Assembly (NCBI GenBank): GCA_943371245.1 | Contig: CALRTY020000002.1 | Span: 62,001-126,000, forward strand | DNA length: 64,000 nucleotides | DNA from: UBA5018 sp947463165 | GTDB taxonomy: Bacteria > Cyanobacteriota > Cyanobacteriia > PCC-6307 > Cyanobiaceae | Direction of reading: 5' to 3' | In this document: positions 34,404 through 41,960 of the stretch, piece by piece | Numbering within the stretch: position 1 is the first letter of the stretch | Layout: every line of letters begins with the position of its first letter | The notes under the pieces: model-generated | Database searches by the model: none | What the model saw: the letters and a program-made list of their open reading frames with translations, nothing else | Told to the model about the DNA's origin: nothing | Made by a program: the position numbers and the translations under genes

Positions 34404-35617
34404 CGGCTCCCTTTGCCATTCCCTGCCGGCGATTCGGGCGCACGGAACTGGCCATGCCAGTGCTGTCGCTGGGGGGCATGCGCTATCAGCAGAGCTGGAG
34501 CGATCTACCGCCGGATCAAATCACAGATGCGAGTCAAGACAACCTGCGCGCCACCTTGGAGGCGGCGGTGGCGGCGGGGATGCACCACATCGAAACAGCC
34601 CGCCATTACGGCAGCTCCGAACGTCAACTGGGCTGGTTGTTCCAACAGGTGCCAGATCCCAAGCGCATCCTGCAAACCAAGGTGCCACCCCAGGCCGATA
34701 GCGATCTATTTGAGCGGGAACTGGCCACCAGCTTTGAGCGGCTGGGGGTGGATCGGATTGATTTACTGGGCATCCATGGCCTAAATCTGCCGGAACATCT
34801 GGAGCAGACCCTCAAACCAGCGGGCTGCCTGGCGGTGGCGCGGCGCTGGCAGAACGATGGCCGCATCGGCCACATCGGCTTCTCCAGCCACGGCTCGATT
34901 CACCTACTTGAGCAGGCGATCGCCAGCGATGAATTTGATTATGTGAATCTGCATTGGTATTACATCCGTCAGGATAATGGGCCGGCCCTGGTCGCCGCCA
35001 CCCGCCATGACATGGGCGTGTTTGTGATCAGCCCCACCGATAAGGGGGGCCATTTGCATAGCCCTTCCCCGCGGCTGACCCAGCTCTGCGCCCCCCTGCA
35101 TCCGATCGTGTTCAACGATCTGTTCTGCCTTTCCTCTCCCGCTATCCACACGATCAGCGTGGGGGCTGCCAGTCCGGCCGATTTGGCGCTTCATCTGGAG
35201 GCGGTGGGGGCCTTGGAGCGGGCTTCCGAATTGTTGGCGCCGATAGAAGAGCGGCTGGAGCTTGCCCAGCTCGATGCCCTCGGCGCCGACTGGCTGGCGA
35301 GTTGGCGGCAGGGCCTGCCCGACTGGCAGGAAGCCCCCGGGCAGTTGAATTTGCCGGTGTTGCTCTGGCTGCACAACCTGCTGGAGGCCTGGGACCTGGA
35401 GAGTTTTGCCAGGGCCCGCTACGGCCTGCTGGGCAGTGGCGGCCACTGGTTTCCCGGCGCCAATGCCGATGTGCTCGACGGCCAGGTGAGCGCCGCCGAA
35501 CTGCGGGCCGCCGTGGCCGCCAGCCCCTGGGCCGCACAAATTCCCGCCATCCTCGACAACCTGCGCCGGCGCCTCGGCGGCCAAGCAGTTAAACGGCTGA
35601 TGGACGAAGCGGCCTGA
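34400..35617 (+). CDS. Aldo/keto reductase-family oxidoreductase
   Basis: Encodes 405 residues with an AKR TIM barrel (GRTELAMPVLSLGGMRYQQ, HIETARHYGSSE, RILQTKV, LLGIHGLNL, HIGFSSHG). Active-site Tyr70, Lys94 and His126 are present but the usual Asp is Glu65 (family IDTAxxYG; here IETARHYG). The C-terminal third is an extra helical domain without the ferredoxin-like cysteines seen in some relatives. Tight coupling to the ferredoxin gene hints at supplied reducing power. Its last 29 bp overlap convergent rsmG. Confidence 0.85.
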   Translation: MTAPFAIPCRRFGRTELAMPVLSLGGMRYQQSWSDLPPDQITDASQDNLRATLEAAVAAGMHHIETARHYGSSERQLGWLFQQVPDPKRILQTKVPPQADSDLFERELATSFERLGVDRIDLLGIHGLNLPEHLEQTLKPAGCLAVARRWQNDGRIGHIGFSSHGSIHLLEQAIASDEFDYVNLHWYYIRQDNGPALVAATRHDMGVFVISPTDKGGHLHSPSPRLTQLCAPLHPIVFNDLFCLSSPAIHTISVGAASPADLALHLEAVGALERASELLAPIEERLELAQLDALGADWLASWRQGLPDWQEAPGQLNLPVLLWLHNLLEAWDLESFARARYGLLGSGGHWFPGANADVLDGQVSAAELRAAVAASPWAAQIPAILDNLRRRLGGQAVKRLMDEAA

Positions 35618-36383
35618 GCTGGTCGCCGCCAAGCGGTTGCTTGGCGGGTACGCCCACAGGCCTGGGATAGCTCTTTGGGCAGGGGCCGCTGGGTTGCAGC
35701 CAGAGGGCGTGGCGGATACCCCGCTGGGCCGGCAGTTCCCAGGCGTCAAGGCTGGCGATGCGCGCCTTCAAGGGGGCCAGGGCCCGCTCCAATTCGGCGG
35801 TATCCTCTGCGGCCCACTGGCCCCGGTAGAGCAGCGCCTGGCCATCGGCTTGCAGCAGTGGCACCAGATATTCAGCCACCACGGGCGCCCGGGCCACGGC
35901 GCGGGCCATGGCCAGATGGAAACGGCCGCGGCATTCGGCCTTTTGGCCGGTGAGTTCGATGCGCTCACAGCGCAGGTCCACGCGATCTGCCAGCCCCAGG
36001 GCAGCGGCCATCGCCCGCACCGCCTCCACCTTGCGACCCACCGAATCCACCAGCGTCAACTGGGCCGTGGGCAGGGCGATGGCGATGGCCAGTCCAGGGA
36101 AGCCACCGCCGGTGCCCACATCGATCATCTGCAGCGGCGCCCCCCTTTGCAGCGGCCCCTCAGCCCCCTGGGGGTTTGCCTGGAGCAGGGCCCGCAGGGG
36201 CCAGAGGCTATCGAGCACCTGGGCCACCCAGAAGTCTTCTCCCTCCACCAGGCGCGTGAGGTTGAGGCGGGCGTTCCATTCCCTTAGCTGCAGCTGCAGC
36301 GCCAGCAGCTGTTCCAATTGCTGGGGCGCTGGCTCCCAGCCCAGGGCCTGCCAGAGTTGAGGCGATGGGGAGTCAAAGGCCAT
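35589..36383 (-). CDS. rsmG: 16S rRNA (guanine-527-N7) methyltransferase
   Basis: Encodes 264 residues from ATG 36383. The SAM-binding motif is DVGTGGGFPGLAIAI. WNARLNLTRL precedes it, and SVGRKVEAVRAMAAALGL and MARAVAR follow, all typical of RsmG/GidB. It methylates G527 in the decoding region. The 3' end overlaps the convergent aldo/keto reductase gene by 29 bp. Confidence 0.95.
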   Translation of the reverse strand: MAFDSPSPQLWQALGWEPAPQQLEQLLALQLQLREWNARLNLTRLVEGEDFWVAQVLDSLWPLRALLQANPQGAEGPLQRGAPLQMIDVGTGGGFPGLAIAIALPTAQLTLVDSVGRKVEAVRAMAAALGLADRVDLRCERIELTGQKAECRGRFHLAMARAVARAPVVAEYLVPLLQADGQALLYRGQWAAEDTAELERALAPLKARIASLDAWELPAQRGIRHALWLQPSGPCPKSYPRPVGVPAKQPLGGDQLRPLRPSAV

Positions 36384-36460
36384 AGGCGGTGGCAGGGGGC
36401 GGTGGCAGGGTTTGTGATTCCTAGGATCCCGCACACCAACACTGTTCAATCAACCAATCC

Positions 36461-37123
36461 GTGTCCGGCCCCTCCCATTACCAGCTGCTGCAGGTGGCCC
36501 CCACCGCCAGTCGCGAGGAGTTGCGCCAGGCCTTTCGCTTGCTCAGCAAGCGCTTTCACCCGGACACCACCGAGCTGCCCCTGGCGGAGGCGGAGCGGCT
36601 GTTTCAGCAACTGCGTTTGGCCTATGCCGTGCTCAGCGATCCAGCCGCCCGGGAGCGCTACGACGGCGAGCTACGCCATGCGGTCTTGTTGGCGGCCGCC
36701 AACCCCGCCACTACGCGGGTCCGCCCGCCAGGGGCCAGGCCAGACGGGGTGCGCCGGGCCCTTTCCGGTGGCGAGTGGCTGGCACTGCTGCTGCTTGGCA
36801 TCGCCCTGGTGTTCAGCCTGGTGTTGGGGGTGGGTATGGCCTGGTTGCGGGGGGCCGAGCTGATCGAATCCCCGAGCTGGTGGCAGGAAGCTCGGCTGCA
36901 ACGCAGCATCCCCATGCCCCCCATCCGGCCGATGCCGCCTATGCCTACCCTGGCCCCCACGCCGCCCACCAATTCTTCAACACCTGCCTATGGCGGGGAT
37001 ACCAGCGCAGGGGTCGATCCATCAGGCATGCAAAATCAACTGGCAATCGAGCGGTCTCCGATTAAATTTGACATCCCTGTTCATCCAGCAGCTGAACTCA
37101 ATGCCAATGGCGATACCCAATGA
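36461..37123 (+). CDS. Membrane-anchored J-domain protein
   Basis: Encodes 220 residues. A J domain at 5-70 carries the HPD triad (His33-Pro34-Asp35), and one membrane helix spans about 107-129. The rest is a Pro/Met-rich tail. It would recruit DnaK to the membrane. The start is GTG 36461 and the stop overlaps the DUF3143 start (ATGA). It is divergent from rsmG. Confidence 0.88.
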   Translation: MSGPSHYQLLQVAPTASREELRQAFRLLSKRFHPDTTELPLAEAERLFQQLRLAYAVLSDPAARERYDGELRHAVLLAAANPATTRVRPPGARPDGVRRALSGGEWLALLLLGIALVFSLVLGVGMAWLRGAELIESPSWWQEARLQRSIPMPPIRPMPPMPTLAPTPPTNSSTPAYGGDTSAGVDPSGMQNQLAIERSPIKFDIPVHPAAELNANGDTQ

Positions 37124-37386
37124 CTGAGCTGCCTGATCCCACCACACCGCTCTACGCCCATCCCTTGCCAACACTGGAATATTGGCTGAAGGAGATTGGT
37201 GCAGTGCAGCAACGGGGCAATATCTGCCGCTGGGACCTGCATCTCAGCGACTGGAGCGCCGAGCTCGAACTGGAAACAGAAGAGCTCACCGTGCGCTGGC
37301 ATCAAGATGGATCCCGCACCGTGCGCCAATTTCCCTATGGCCTGTCTAGGGCCGATGTGGAGGCGGCAATCATGCTCGGCCCCTAA
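37120..37386 (+). CDS. DUF3143 protein
   Basis: Encodes 88 residues with the DUF3143 pattern: PLPTLEYWLKEIGA, WDLHLSDWSAELELETEELTV and QFPYGLSRADVEAAIMLGP. This cyanobacterial family is typically found directly after a J-domain gene, and here the two overlap by 4 bp. Function unknown. Confidence 0.88.
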   Translation: MTELPDPTTPLYAHPLPTLEYWLKEIGAVQQRGNICRWDLHLSDWSAELELETEELTVRWHQDGSRTVRQFPYGLSRADVEAAIMLGP

Positions 37387-37477
37387 TCCAACATCGCTGT
37401 TGCGATCGGCTGGTTATTTGCGAGACTTCTAGTGTGGGTGATAAGCTCATGTTTGCGCGATTGTCGTTGGAGCCCTG

Positions 37478-37762
37478 TTAAGGGCATGCCTTTGATGGAT
37501 AGGCGGCGGTAGGGGAGAAAGATGGAGCATGGGGGGAAGAGGGAGAAGGCTGGGAAGAAGGAGTAGAAGGGGAGGAAGAAAGGGAAGAGGGAGAAGAAGG
37601 GGAATGGGCGGAAGAAGAGGCTGCGTTGCTATTCCGTAGACCGGCTGAAAAGTTGCACCTGAGCCAGCGCAAAGCGGGTATTTCCACGTCGGTGAATAAG
37701 GCCATCACCCCGCCGCAAAGCAGTACGAGCGCTGCGCTAATCAGCCAATTGCGTCTGCTCAT
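37478..37762 (-). CDS. Small membrane protein with a repeat-derived Ser/Pro tail
   Basis: Encodes 94 residues. Residues 1-50 look genuine: MSRRNWLISAALVLLCGGVM (membrane helix), then FTDVEIPALRWLRCNFSAGL. Residues 55-90 are a Ser/Pro run translated from a GGAGAAG-type DNA repeat (37500-37620). The repeat seems to have invaded or extended the 3' end, so the original stop may be lost. I do not recognise the family. Confidence 0.5.
   Translation of the reverse strand: MSRRNWLISAALVLLCGGVMALFTDVEIPALRWLRCNFSAGLRNSNAASSSAHSPSSPSSLSSSPSTPSSQPSPSSPHAPSFSPTAAYPSKACP
37500..37620. repeat. Purine-rich GGAGAAG/GGAAGAAG repeat
   Basis: About 120 bp of degenerate GGGAGAAG, GGAAGAAGGAG and GGGGAGGAAGAA units, all purine on the plus strand. 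It overlaps the 3' half of the small membrane-protein frame. Confidence 0.75.
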
Positions 37763-37839
37763 CTTTGCTGTGATTAGATCTACGGTTTGGATTGGGGTCT
37801 GGGTTTGGGTGGGGATGCGGCGGCTGGGGCTGGGCCTTC

Positions 37840-38517
37840 CTATGGGCCTGGTGGCTGGCCGCCTGTCCAGGTGGAGAATTTAGAGGAAAGTTTTTGAATA
37901 TGCCATTGGGCCGCCAAGCCCTCGGCGCAGAGGGGCTCCAGGGGCGGCAATTCAGCCAACACCGGCAGGCCGGTTAATTGGCTGAGGGTGCGGGGGTTAT
38001 CTGGATGGATCGGGCCATTCAGCACCAGCCCCAGCAGGGGTATTCCTCTTTGGCCCAAGGCCTGCACAGATAGCAGGGTGTGGTTCAAGGTGCCCAGGCC
38101 GCTGCGGCCCACCAAAACCACCGGCAATCCCCAGCGCTGCAACTGATCAATTTGCAACCAATCGCGCCGCAGGGGCACCAACAGCCCTCCGGCTGTCTCC
38201 ACCACCAGGGCACCGGGGCCGCCCGGCAGGGCCAGCCGTTCGGGCTCGATGCTCACCCCCTGGCGTTCGGCCGCCCAGTGGGGTGATACCGGCTCGCTGA
38301 GGCGGTAGGCCTCCGGCAGGATCCGCCCATCGGGCAAGTTTAGTAGCCGCTGCAGCCGGGCGCTATCGCCACCATCTTCGCAGCCGCTCTGCACGGGTTT
38401 CCAGTAGCGGGCGCCCAGGCCCTGCACCAGTAGGGCACTGACCACGGTTTTGCCCACATCGGTGTCGGTGCCGCAAACCACCAACCGCAGCGGGGAGATC
38501 TGGGGGGCAGCTGTCAT
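37840..38517 (-). CDS. bioD: Dethiobiotin synthetase
   Basis: Encodes 225 residues from ATG 38517. P-loop GTDTDVGKT (16-24), then YWKPVQSG, the substrate loop ETAGGLLVPL and a nucleotide-binding VLNGPI segment. It catalyses ATP- and CO2-dependent ureido-ring closure of DAPA to dethiobiotin. Fourth gene of the minus-strand biotin set, separated from bioC by a repeat-rich 194 bp spacer. Confidence 0.94.
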   Translation of the reverse strand: MTAAPQISPLRLVVCGTDTDVGKTVVSALLVQGLGARYWKPVQSGCEDGGDSARLQRLLNLPDGRILPEAYRLSEPVSPHWAAERQGVSIEPERLALPGGPGALVVETAGGLLVPLRRDWLQIDQLQRWGLPVVLVGRSGLGTLNHTLLSVQALGQRGIPLLGLVLNGPIHPDNPRTLSQLTGLPVLAELPPLEPLCAEGLAAQWHIQKLSSKFSTWTGGQPPGP

Positions 38518-38711
38518 CGGTGGGAACTTGTCATCTGCGAGTGATGGCCATCGACTGGCGCCTGTCATAGAGGTTGCCGGTGGTCTTTGGGTAAGTGAGC
38601 AGCTGGAAGGATTTGCCATCCCGCCCTTGCGAGCCAGGGGAAGGCATTGGCTGATTCTGGTTATTTGCTGATCCTGAGTATTCGCTGGTGCCTGTCATTC
38701 GCAAGCGCTGG
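38518..38711. repeat. bioC-bioD spacer with GCTGGYGCCTGTCAT repeats
   Basis: CTGTCAT/TTGTCAT cores recur at about 38511, 38527, 38565 and 38692. The fuller unit CTGG(C/T)GCCTGTCAT occurs twice, with CTGATTCTGG/CTGATCCTGAG pairs at 38650-38680. No gene. It interrupts what would otherwise be a tight biotin operon. Confidence 0.55.
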
Positions 38712-39560
38712 TTATAGGCGGGTGCCCACTAGCAGCAGCACCTCCCAGCTGGCACCAGCTCCTTGGGGCCAGTGGTGCAGCAGGCGGCGCAGTTGGCCGC
38801 CGCTGAGCTGCGGCGCCGGGCTGCCATCGGCGCCAATCGAGCGCAGCTGGCGCAGCAGGGCGAGCCCCCCTTCCGGGCAAGGGGCGCCTCGGAAGCGCAG
38901 GCGGCGGCAATTGTGTAGCTGCAGGCGTTGGTGGGCTGCCAGCACCAACTCCTCCACCGCCGGCAGGGCCAAGCCGGTGAAGGGAACGCCGGAGCGCTGA
39001 CAGGCCTGGCGCCATTCCGGAAAGCTGCCCGCCGTGGGCACCGCCACCGCCAGCAGGCCGGCGGGCATCAGGGCGTCGCACCAGCTGGCCAGCCGCTCAG
39101 CCGGCCGCTCCAGCCATTGCAGCGCGAAGCTGGAGGTGAGCAGGGCGATATCGCCCAATTCAGCGGGCAGGCCCCGGTTGAGATCCCAGAGCAGGCCATT
39201 GGCGGCCAGGGGATTAAGGGCCAGCAGCCCAGCGGCCAGGTCTAGCTGCCGCAGCGAAGCGGCCAGGGACGGCTTTTGCAGCAGCAGCGCCTGGCCCAGG
39301 GCGCCGCTGCCGGCTCCCAGGTCTGCCGCCGCTCCATCGGGCAGGGGCTGAGCTGCCACCAGGTGGGCCAATCGCCAGGCCAAACCCCGCTGCAACCTCG
39401 CCTGGCCGTCATAGGCATCGGCCCGGCGATTAAAGCGACCAATCACCCCCACGCTGAAGCTGCTGCTGCGCAGGCTGCTATTCGGGTCACTGCTGGCGAT
39501 CGAGATGCTGGAGGCTTCGCCGCTGGATGTAGCGCTGCTTGATGTAGAGCTGTTGTTCAT
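38712..39560 (-). CDS. bioC: BioC-like malonyl-ACP O-methyltransferase
   Basis: Encodes 282 residues from ATG 39560. A low-complexity Ser-rich N-terminus precedes VIGRFNRRADAYDGQARLQR, the usual BioC opening, then the SAM motif ADLGAGSGALGQALL and LLTSSFALQWLERP. It would methylate malonyl-ACP to start pimeloyl synthesis. The start overlaps the stop of the esterase gene by 4 bp (ATGA), tying the methylation and demethylation steps together. Confidence 0.85.
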   Translation of the reverse strand: MNNSSTSSSATSSGEASSISIASSDPNSSLRSSSFSVGVIGRFNRRADAYDGQARLQRGLAWRLAHLVAAQPLPDGAAADLGAGSGALGQALLLQKPSLAASLRQLDLAAGLLALNPLAANGLLWDLNRGLPAELGDIALLTSSFALQWLERPAERLASWCDALMPAGLLAVAVPTAGSFPEWRQACQRSGVPFTGLALPAVEELVLAAHQRLQLHNCRRLRFRGAPCPEGGLALLRQLRSIGADGSPAPQLSGGQLRRLLHHWPQGAGASWEVLLLVGTRL

Positions 39561-40267
39561 TTCAGCCCCTCGATCCAGCTCAGCAGCATCGGCACCAGCG
39601 GGGTGCCATAGAGGCAATGGCCCGACTGGCCAAGTCGCAATAAGTCGGCGGCGGGCAGTGCCTGGCGCAGCAGCTGTTGCGACTGGGGGGCCACGATTTG
39701 ATCGCGACCCGCCTCCACGATCAAGGTGGGCACCTGGCTGGGGAAGGCTGCTGGCAGGCCTGTGCAGAGCTCCAACAGCTTTAAATCCGCCTCCAGCCGT
39801 TGTAGGCCTGCCGGGGCCAGGGGTTGGTCGCCAATGCCCATGGTGGTGGGATCCACCGGCTCTGGATCGGCGGCCATTTTGTAGAAATTGAGCAGCATCG
39901 TCTTTGCCGTTTCGCCCCGCAGCTGGGCGGCCATGGCGGCCAGGGCCTGGCGCTGGCGGCGACCGGCTGCAGCTTCTGGCACAAAGCGACCAAAGCTGGC
40001 CAGCAGCACCACCGCTTCTGCGTCTGCCAGCAGGGCGGCGGGCAGCAGGTGCAGCCCCAGGGAATGAACGAGCAACACCCGCCGCCCGCCCGATTGCCCC
40101 TGCTCGCCCAGCTGCCAGCTGGGCATGGCTGGGGGCAGCAGGCCGTAACCGCGCTCGCCGCTCTGCCAGCTCCAGCCCCTGGCGGCGACGGCGGCGATCC
40201 AGGGATCCCAGCCGCGCCGATCCCCCGCCCAGCCGTGCATGGCAATCAGTTGACAGGGGCCAGCCAT
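39557..40267 (-). CDS. bioK: Pimeloyl-ACP methyl ester esterase, BioK-like alpha/beta hydrolase
   Basis: Encodes 236 residues. The nucleophile elbow is LVHSLGLHLL with Ser69; the acid lies in VEAGRDQIV and the His in GQSGHCLYG. It lies between bioF and bioC and would release the methyl group from pimeloyl-ACP methyl ester. BioK is the enzyme reported to replace BioH in picocyanobacteria. The choice of BioK over BioG/BioH is by context and lineage. Confidence 0.75.
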   Translation of the reverse strand: MAGPCQLIAMHGWAGDRRGWDPWIAAVAARGWSWQSGERGYGLLPPAMPSWQLGEQGQSGGRRVLLVHSLGLHLLPAALLADAEAVVLLASFGRFVPEAAAGRRQRQALAAMAAQLRGETAKTMLLNFYKMAADPEPVDPTTMGIGDQPLAPAGLQRLEADLKLLELCTGLPAAFPSQVPTLIVEAGRDQIVAPQSQQLLRQALPAADLLRLGQSGHCLYGTPLVPMLLSWIEGLK

Positions 40268-40274
40268 AGGGGGT

Positions 40275-41411
40275 TTACGGGGTGTTTACGGGTGCAGTGG
40301 CATGGGGCCCCGGGCCCAGGGCGGCCAGCAATCGTGGCAGCGTGCCCGGCGGCAGGTCTTGGCGCAGCACCAACCGCAGCCGCGCCTGACCCTCCGGCAC
40401 GGTGGGGGGCCGGATCGCCACACAGAGCAGCCCTGCTGCCTCCAGCTGCCGCTGCAATGCCAGGGCCCGAGCATCACTTCCCACCAGCAGCGCCAGGATC
40501 GGCCCCTGGCCCGCTGGCCTGGGCCAACCGGCCGCCGCCAGGGCATTGCGCCAGCGTTCCGCCCGCTCCAGCAGCGCCTGGCCGCCAGTCATCAGGTGCA
40601 GGGCGGCCAGGGCTCCGGCCGCCAAAGGTGGCGCCAGGGCGGTGGTGTAGCGGAAGGCGCCGCTGCTTTGCAATAGCCAGTCGCCCACCAGTTCGTCGCA
40701 GGCCAGGAAGGCGCCGCCACTGCCAAAGGCTTTACCAAAGGTGCCGCTCACAATCGCCAGCTCAGCGATGCCATGGGCCAGGCCGCGGCCGCCGGCCCCC
40801 ATCACGCCCAGGGCGTGGGCTTCGTCCACCAGCAGCGGCACCTGGTGGTGGGCGCAGAGGGCCGCCAATTGCACCAGGGGCGCAGTGGTGCCCTCCATGC
40901 TGTACAGGCTTTCGCAGAGCACCAACAGTCGGCCGCCGGGCCGCTGACGCCGGGCAGCCAGCAGCTGGCGCTCCAAATCGGCCGGGTCGTTGTGGGCGTA
41001 GCGCCGCAACTTGGCGCCGCTGGCGCGCACCCCCACCAGCAAAGAGTGGTGGATCAGCCGATCGGCCAGCACCAGACAATGGCGATCCGCCAGGGCACTC
41101 ACGGCGGCCAGGTTTGCCTGGAAGCCACTGGGAAACAGCAGCGCCCGCTCACGCCCCAGCCAGGCGGCGAGTTCAGCCTCCAGCTGCAGATGCACCGGCC
41201 GTGTGCCAGTAACCAGCCGCGAGCCGCCGGCCCCCAGGCCACTGGCGGCCAGTTCCGCAGCGGCGGCGGCCAATACGGCGGGATGGCGGCTGAGGCCCAG
41301 GTAGTCGTTGCTGGCTAGATCCAGCAGCGCCGCGCCAGCAGCTGGCGGCTGCAGTTGGGCGGTGGCGGCGGGCGCCAGGCTGCGCAGACTGCGGCGCCGC
41401 TCTGGCGCCAA
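40275..41411 (-). CDS. bioF: 8-amino-7-oxononanoate synthase
   Basis: PLP enzyme joining pimeloyl-ACP and alanine. Motifs: LDLASNDYLGLSRHP, GSRLVTGTRPVHLQLE, LLFPSGFQANLAAVSAL, VDEAHALGVMG and the PLP lysine in VSGTFGKAFGS. The given start is TTG 41411 (378 residues). Coding potential continues upstream (WRQRLRDGLGDLAPERRRSL) to about 41483, but no ATG, GTG or other TTG exists there. A rare ATT (41483) or CTG (41486) start is possible. Its 5' end is repeated elsewhere in the window. Confidence 0.93.
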   Translation of the reverse strand: MAPERRRSLRSLAPAATAQLQPPAAGAALLDLASNDYLGLSRHPAVLAAAAAELAASGLGAGGSRLVTGTRPVHLQLEAELAAWLGRERALLFPSGFQANLAAVSALADRHCLVLADRLIHHSLLVGVRASGAKLRRYAHNDPADLERQLLAARRQRPGGRLLVLCESLYSMEGTTAPLVQLAALCAHHQVPLLVDEAHALGVMGAGGRGLAHGIAELAIVSGTFGKAFGSGGAFLACDELVGDWLLQSSGAFRYTTALAPPLAAGALAALHLMTGGQALLERAERWRNALAAAGWPRPAGQGPILALLVGSDARALALQRQLEAAGLLCVAIRPPTVPEGQARLRLVLRQDLPPGTLPRLLAALGPGPHATAPVNTP

Positions 41412-41830
41412 GTCGCCGAGGCCGTCACGCAGCCGCTGGCGCCAGGGGGCGGCGGCGAAATCGGTGGAGAGGGGGGAAGGAATCAGGGCGTCCCGACGCC
41501 GGGGATGGGGGCCAGTGTGGGATGGCGGCTGGGTGGGTGGGTGGTTGGGGGGACCTTTTAACTTAGGGGTAGTAGCTCTATGGCTGTTAGTCTTGAGTCG
41601 GCTACACCCATGTGTTTAACCGATGCCCCCTGGGCTTGTGCAAAACCGACGACCTTGTGTAATGTCGGGAACCCTTATAGGCGGATCCGCCCATCAAACC
41701 TGGAATGGTTCTGACCTGCGTGAATTGATAGTCATCGCAACCGATCTCACAGGTGCTTGCCGTTTGCCTCCCGCTTTTAGAGGGCCAAAACAGCGAATAA
41801 GGGGGTATTATGCGGATCCGCCTAAGAAAG
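41176..41830. repeat. Unit A: native bioF 5' end plus upstream region, repeated at 44058 and 53309
   Basis: The first ~300 bp of bioF plus ~350 bp upstream, running to CCTAAGAAAG at 41830, recurs as copies B (44058-44630) and C (53309-53971) in the same orientation at roughly 90% or better by eye. All copies begin at the same point in bioF (GCCTCCAGC). Diverged scraps exist at 56371 and 61207. The non-bioF part contains the conserved blocks GGCTGTTAGTCTT(A/G)AGTCGG and CATGTGTTTAACCGA and a palindrome pair. Confidence 0.85.
41655..41830. repeat. Paired GGATCC-centred palindromes, about 130 bp apart (copy A)
   Basis: GGCGGATCCGCC at 41680-41691 (preceded by TTATA) and GCGGATCCGC at 41812-41821 (preceded by TATTAT) face each other as ~14 bp inverted repeats enclosing ~120 bp. 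The same layout occurs at 44480/44612 and, mutated, at 53821/53953. The elements end in CCGCCTAAGAAAG, after which sequence differs between copies. The structure suggests a mobile-element end or a small non-autonomous element; there is no ORF inside. Confidence 0.7.
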
Positions 41831-41897
41831 TGTTCGATGCATACCACATGCTCCGCGTGCCACGGCATAGCATCGAGTGTCTAGCAACCTGAGCTGA

Positions 41898-41950
41898 TTC
41901 ATCCAAGCCGACTAGAATTTCTTCTAGGCTTAACGTCACCATTGACTTGT
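41898..41950 (+). repeat. attC-like hairpin ahead of the NACHT gene
   Basis: CCAAGCCGACTAGAA-ttt-CTTCTAGGCTTAACG pairs over about 11 bases with two unpaired bases (GA), like the L''/L' arms of integron attC sites (TTCAAGCCGAC / GGCTTAAC). A TAGCAAC to the left could be R''; the R' arm is unclear. It precedes the NACHT ATG by about 15 bp. Confidence 0.4.
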
Positions 41951-41960
41951 TGCAACAAAG

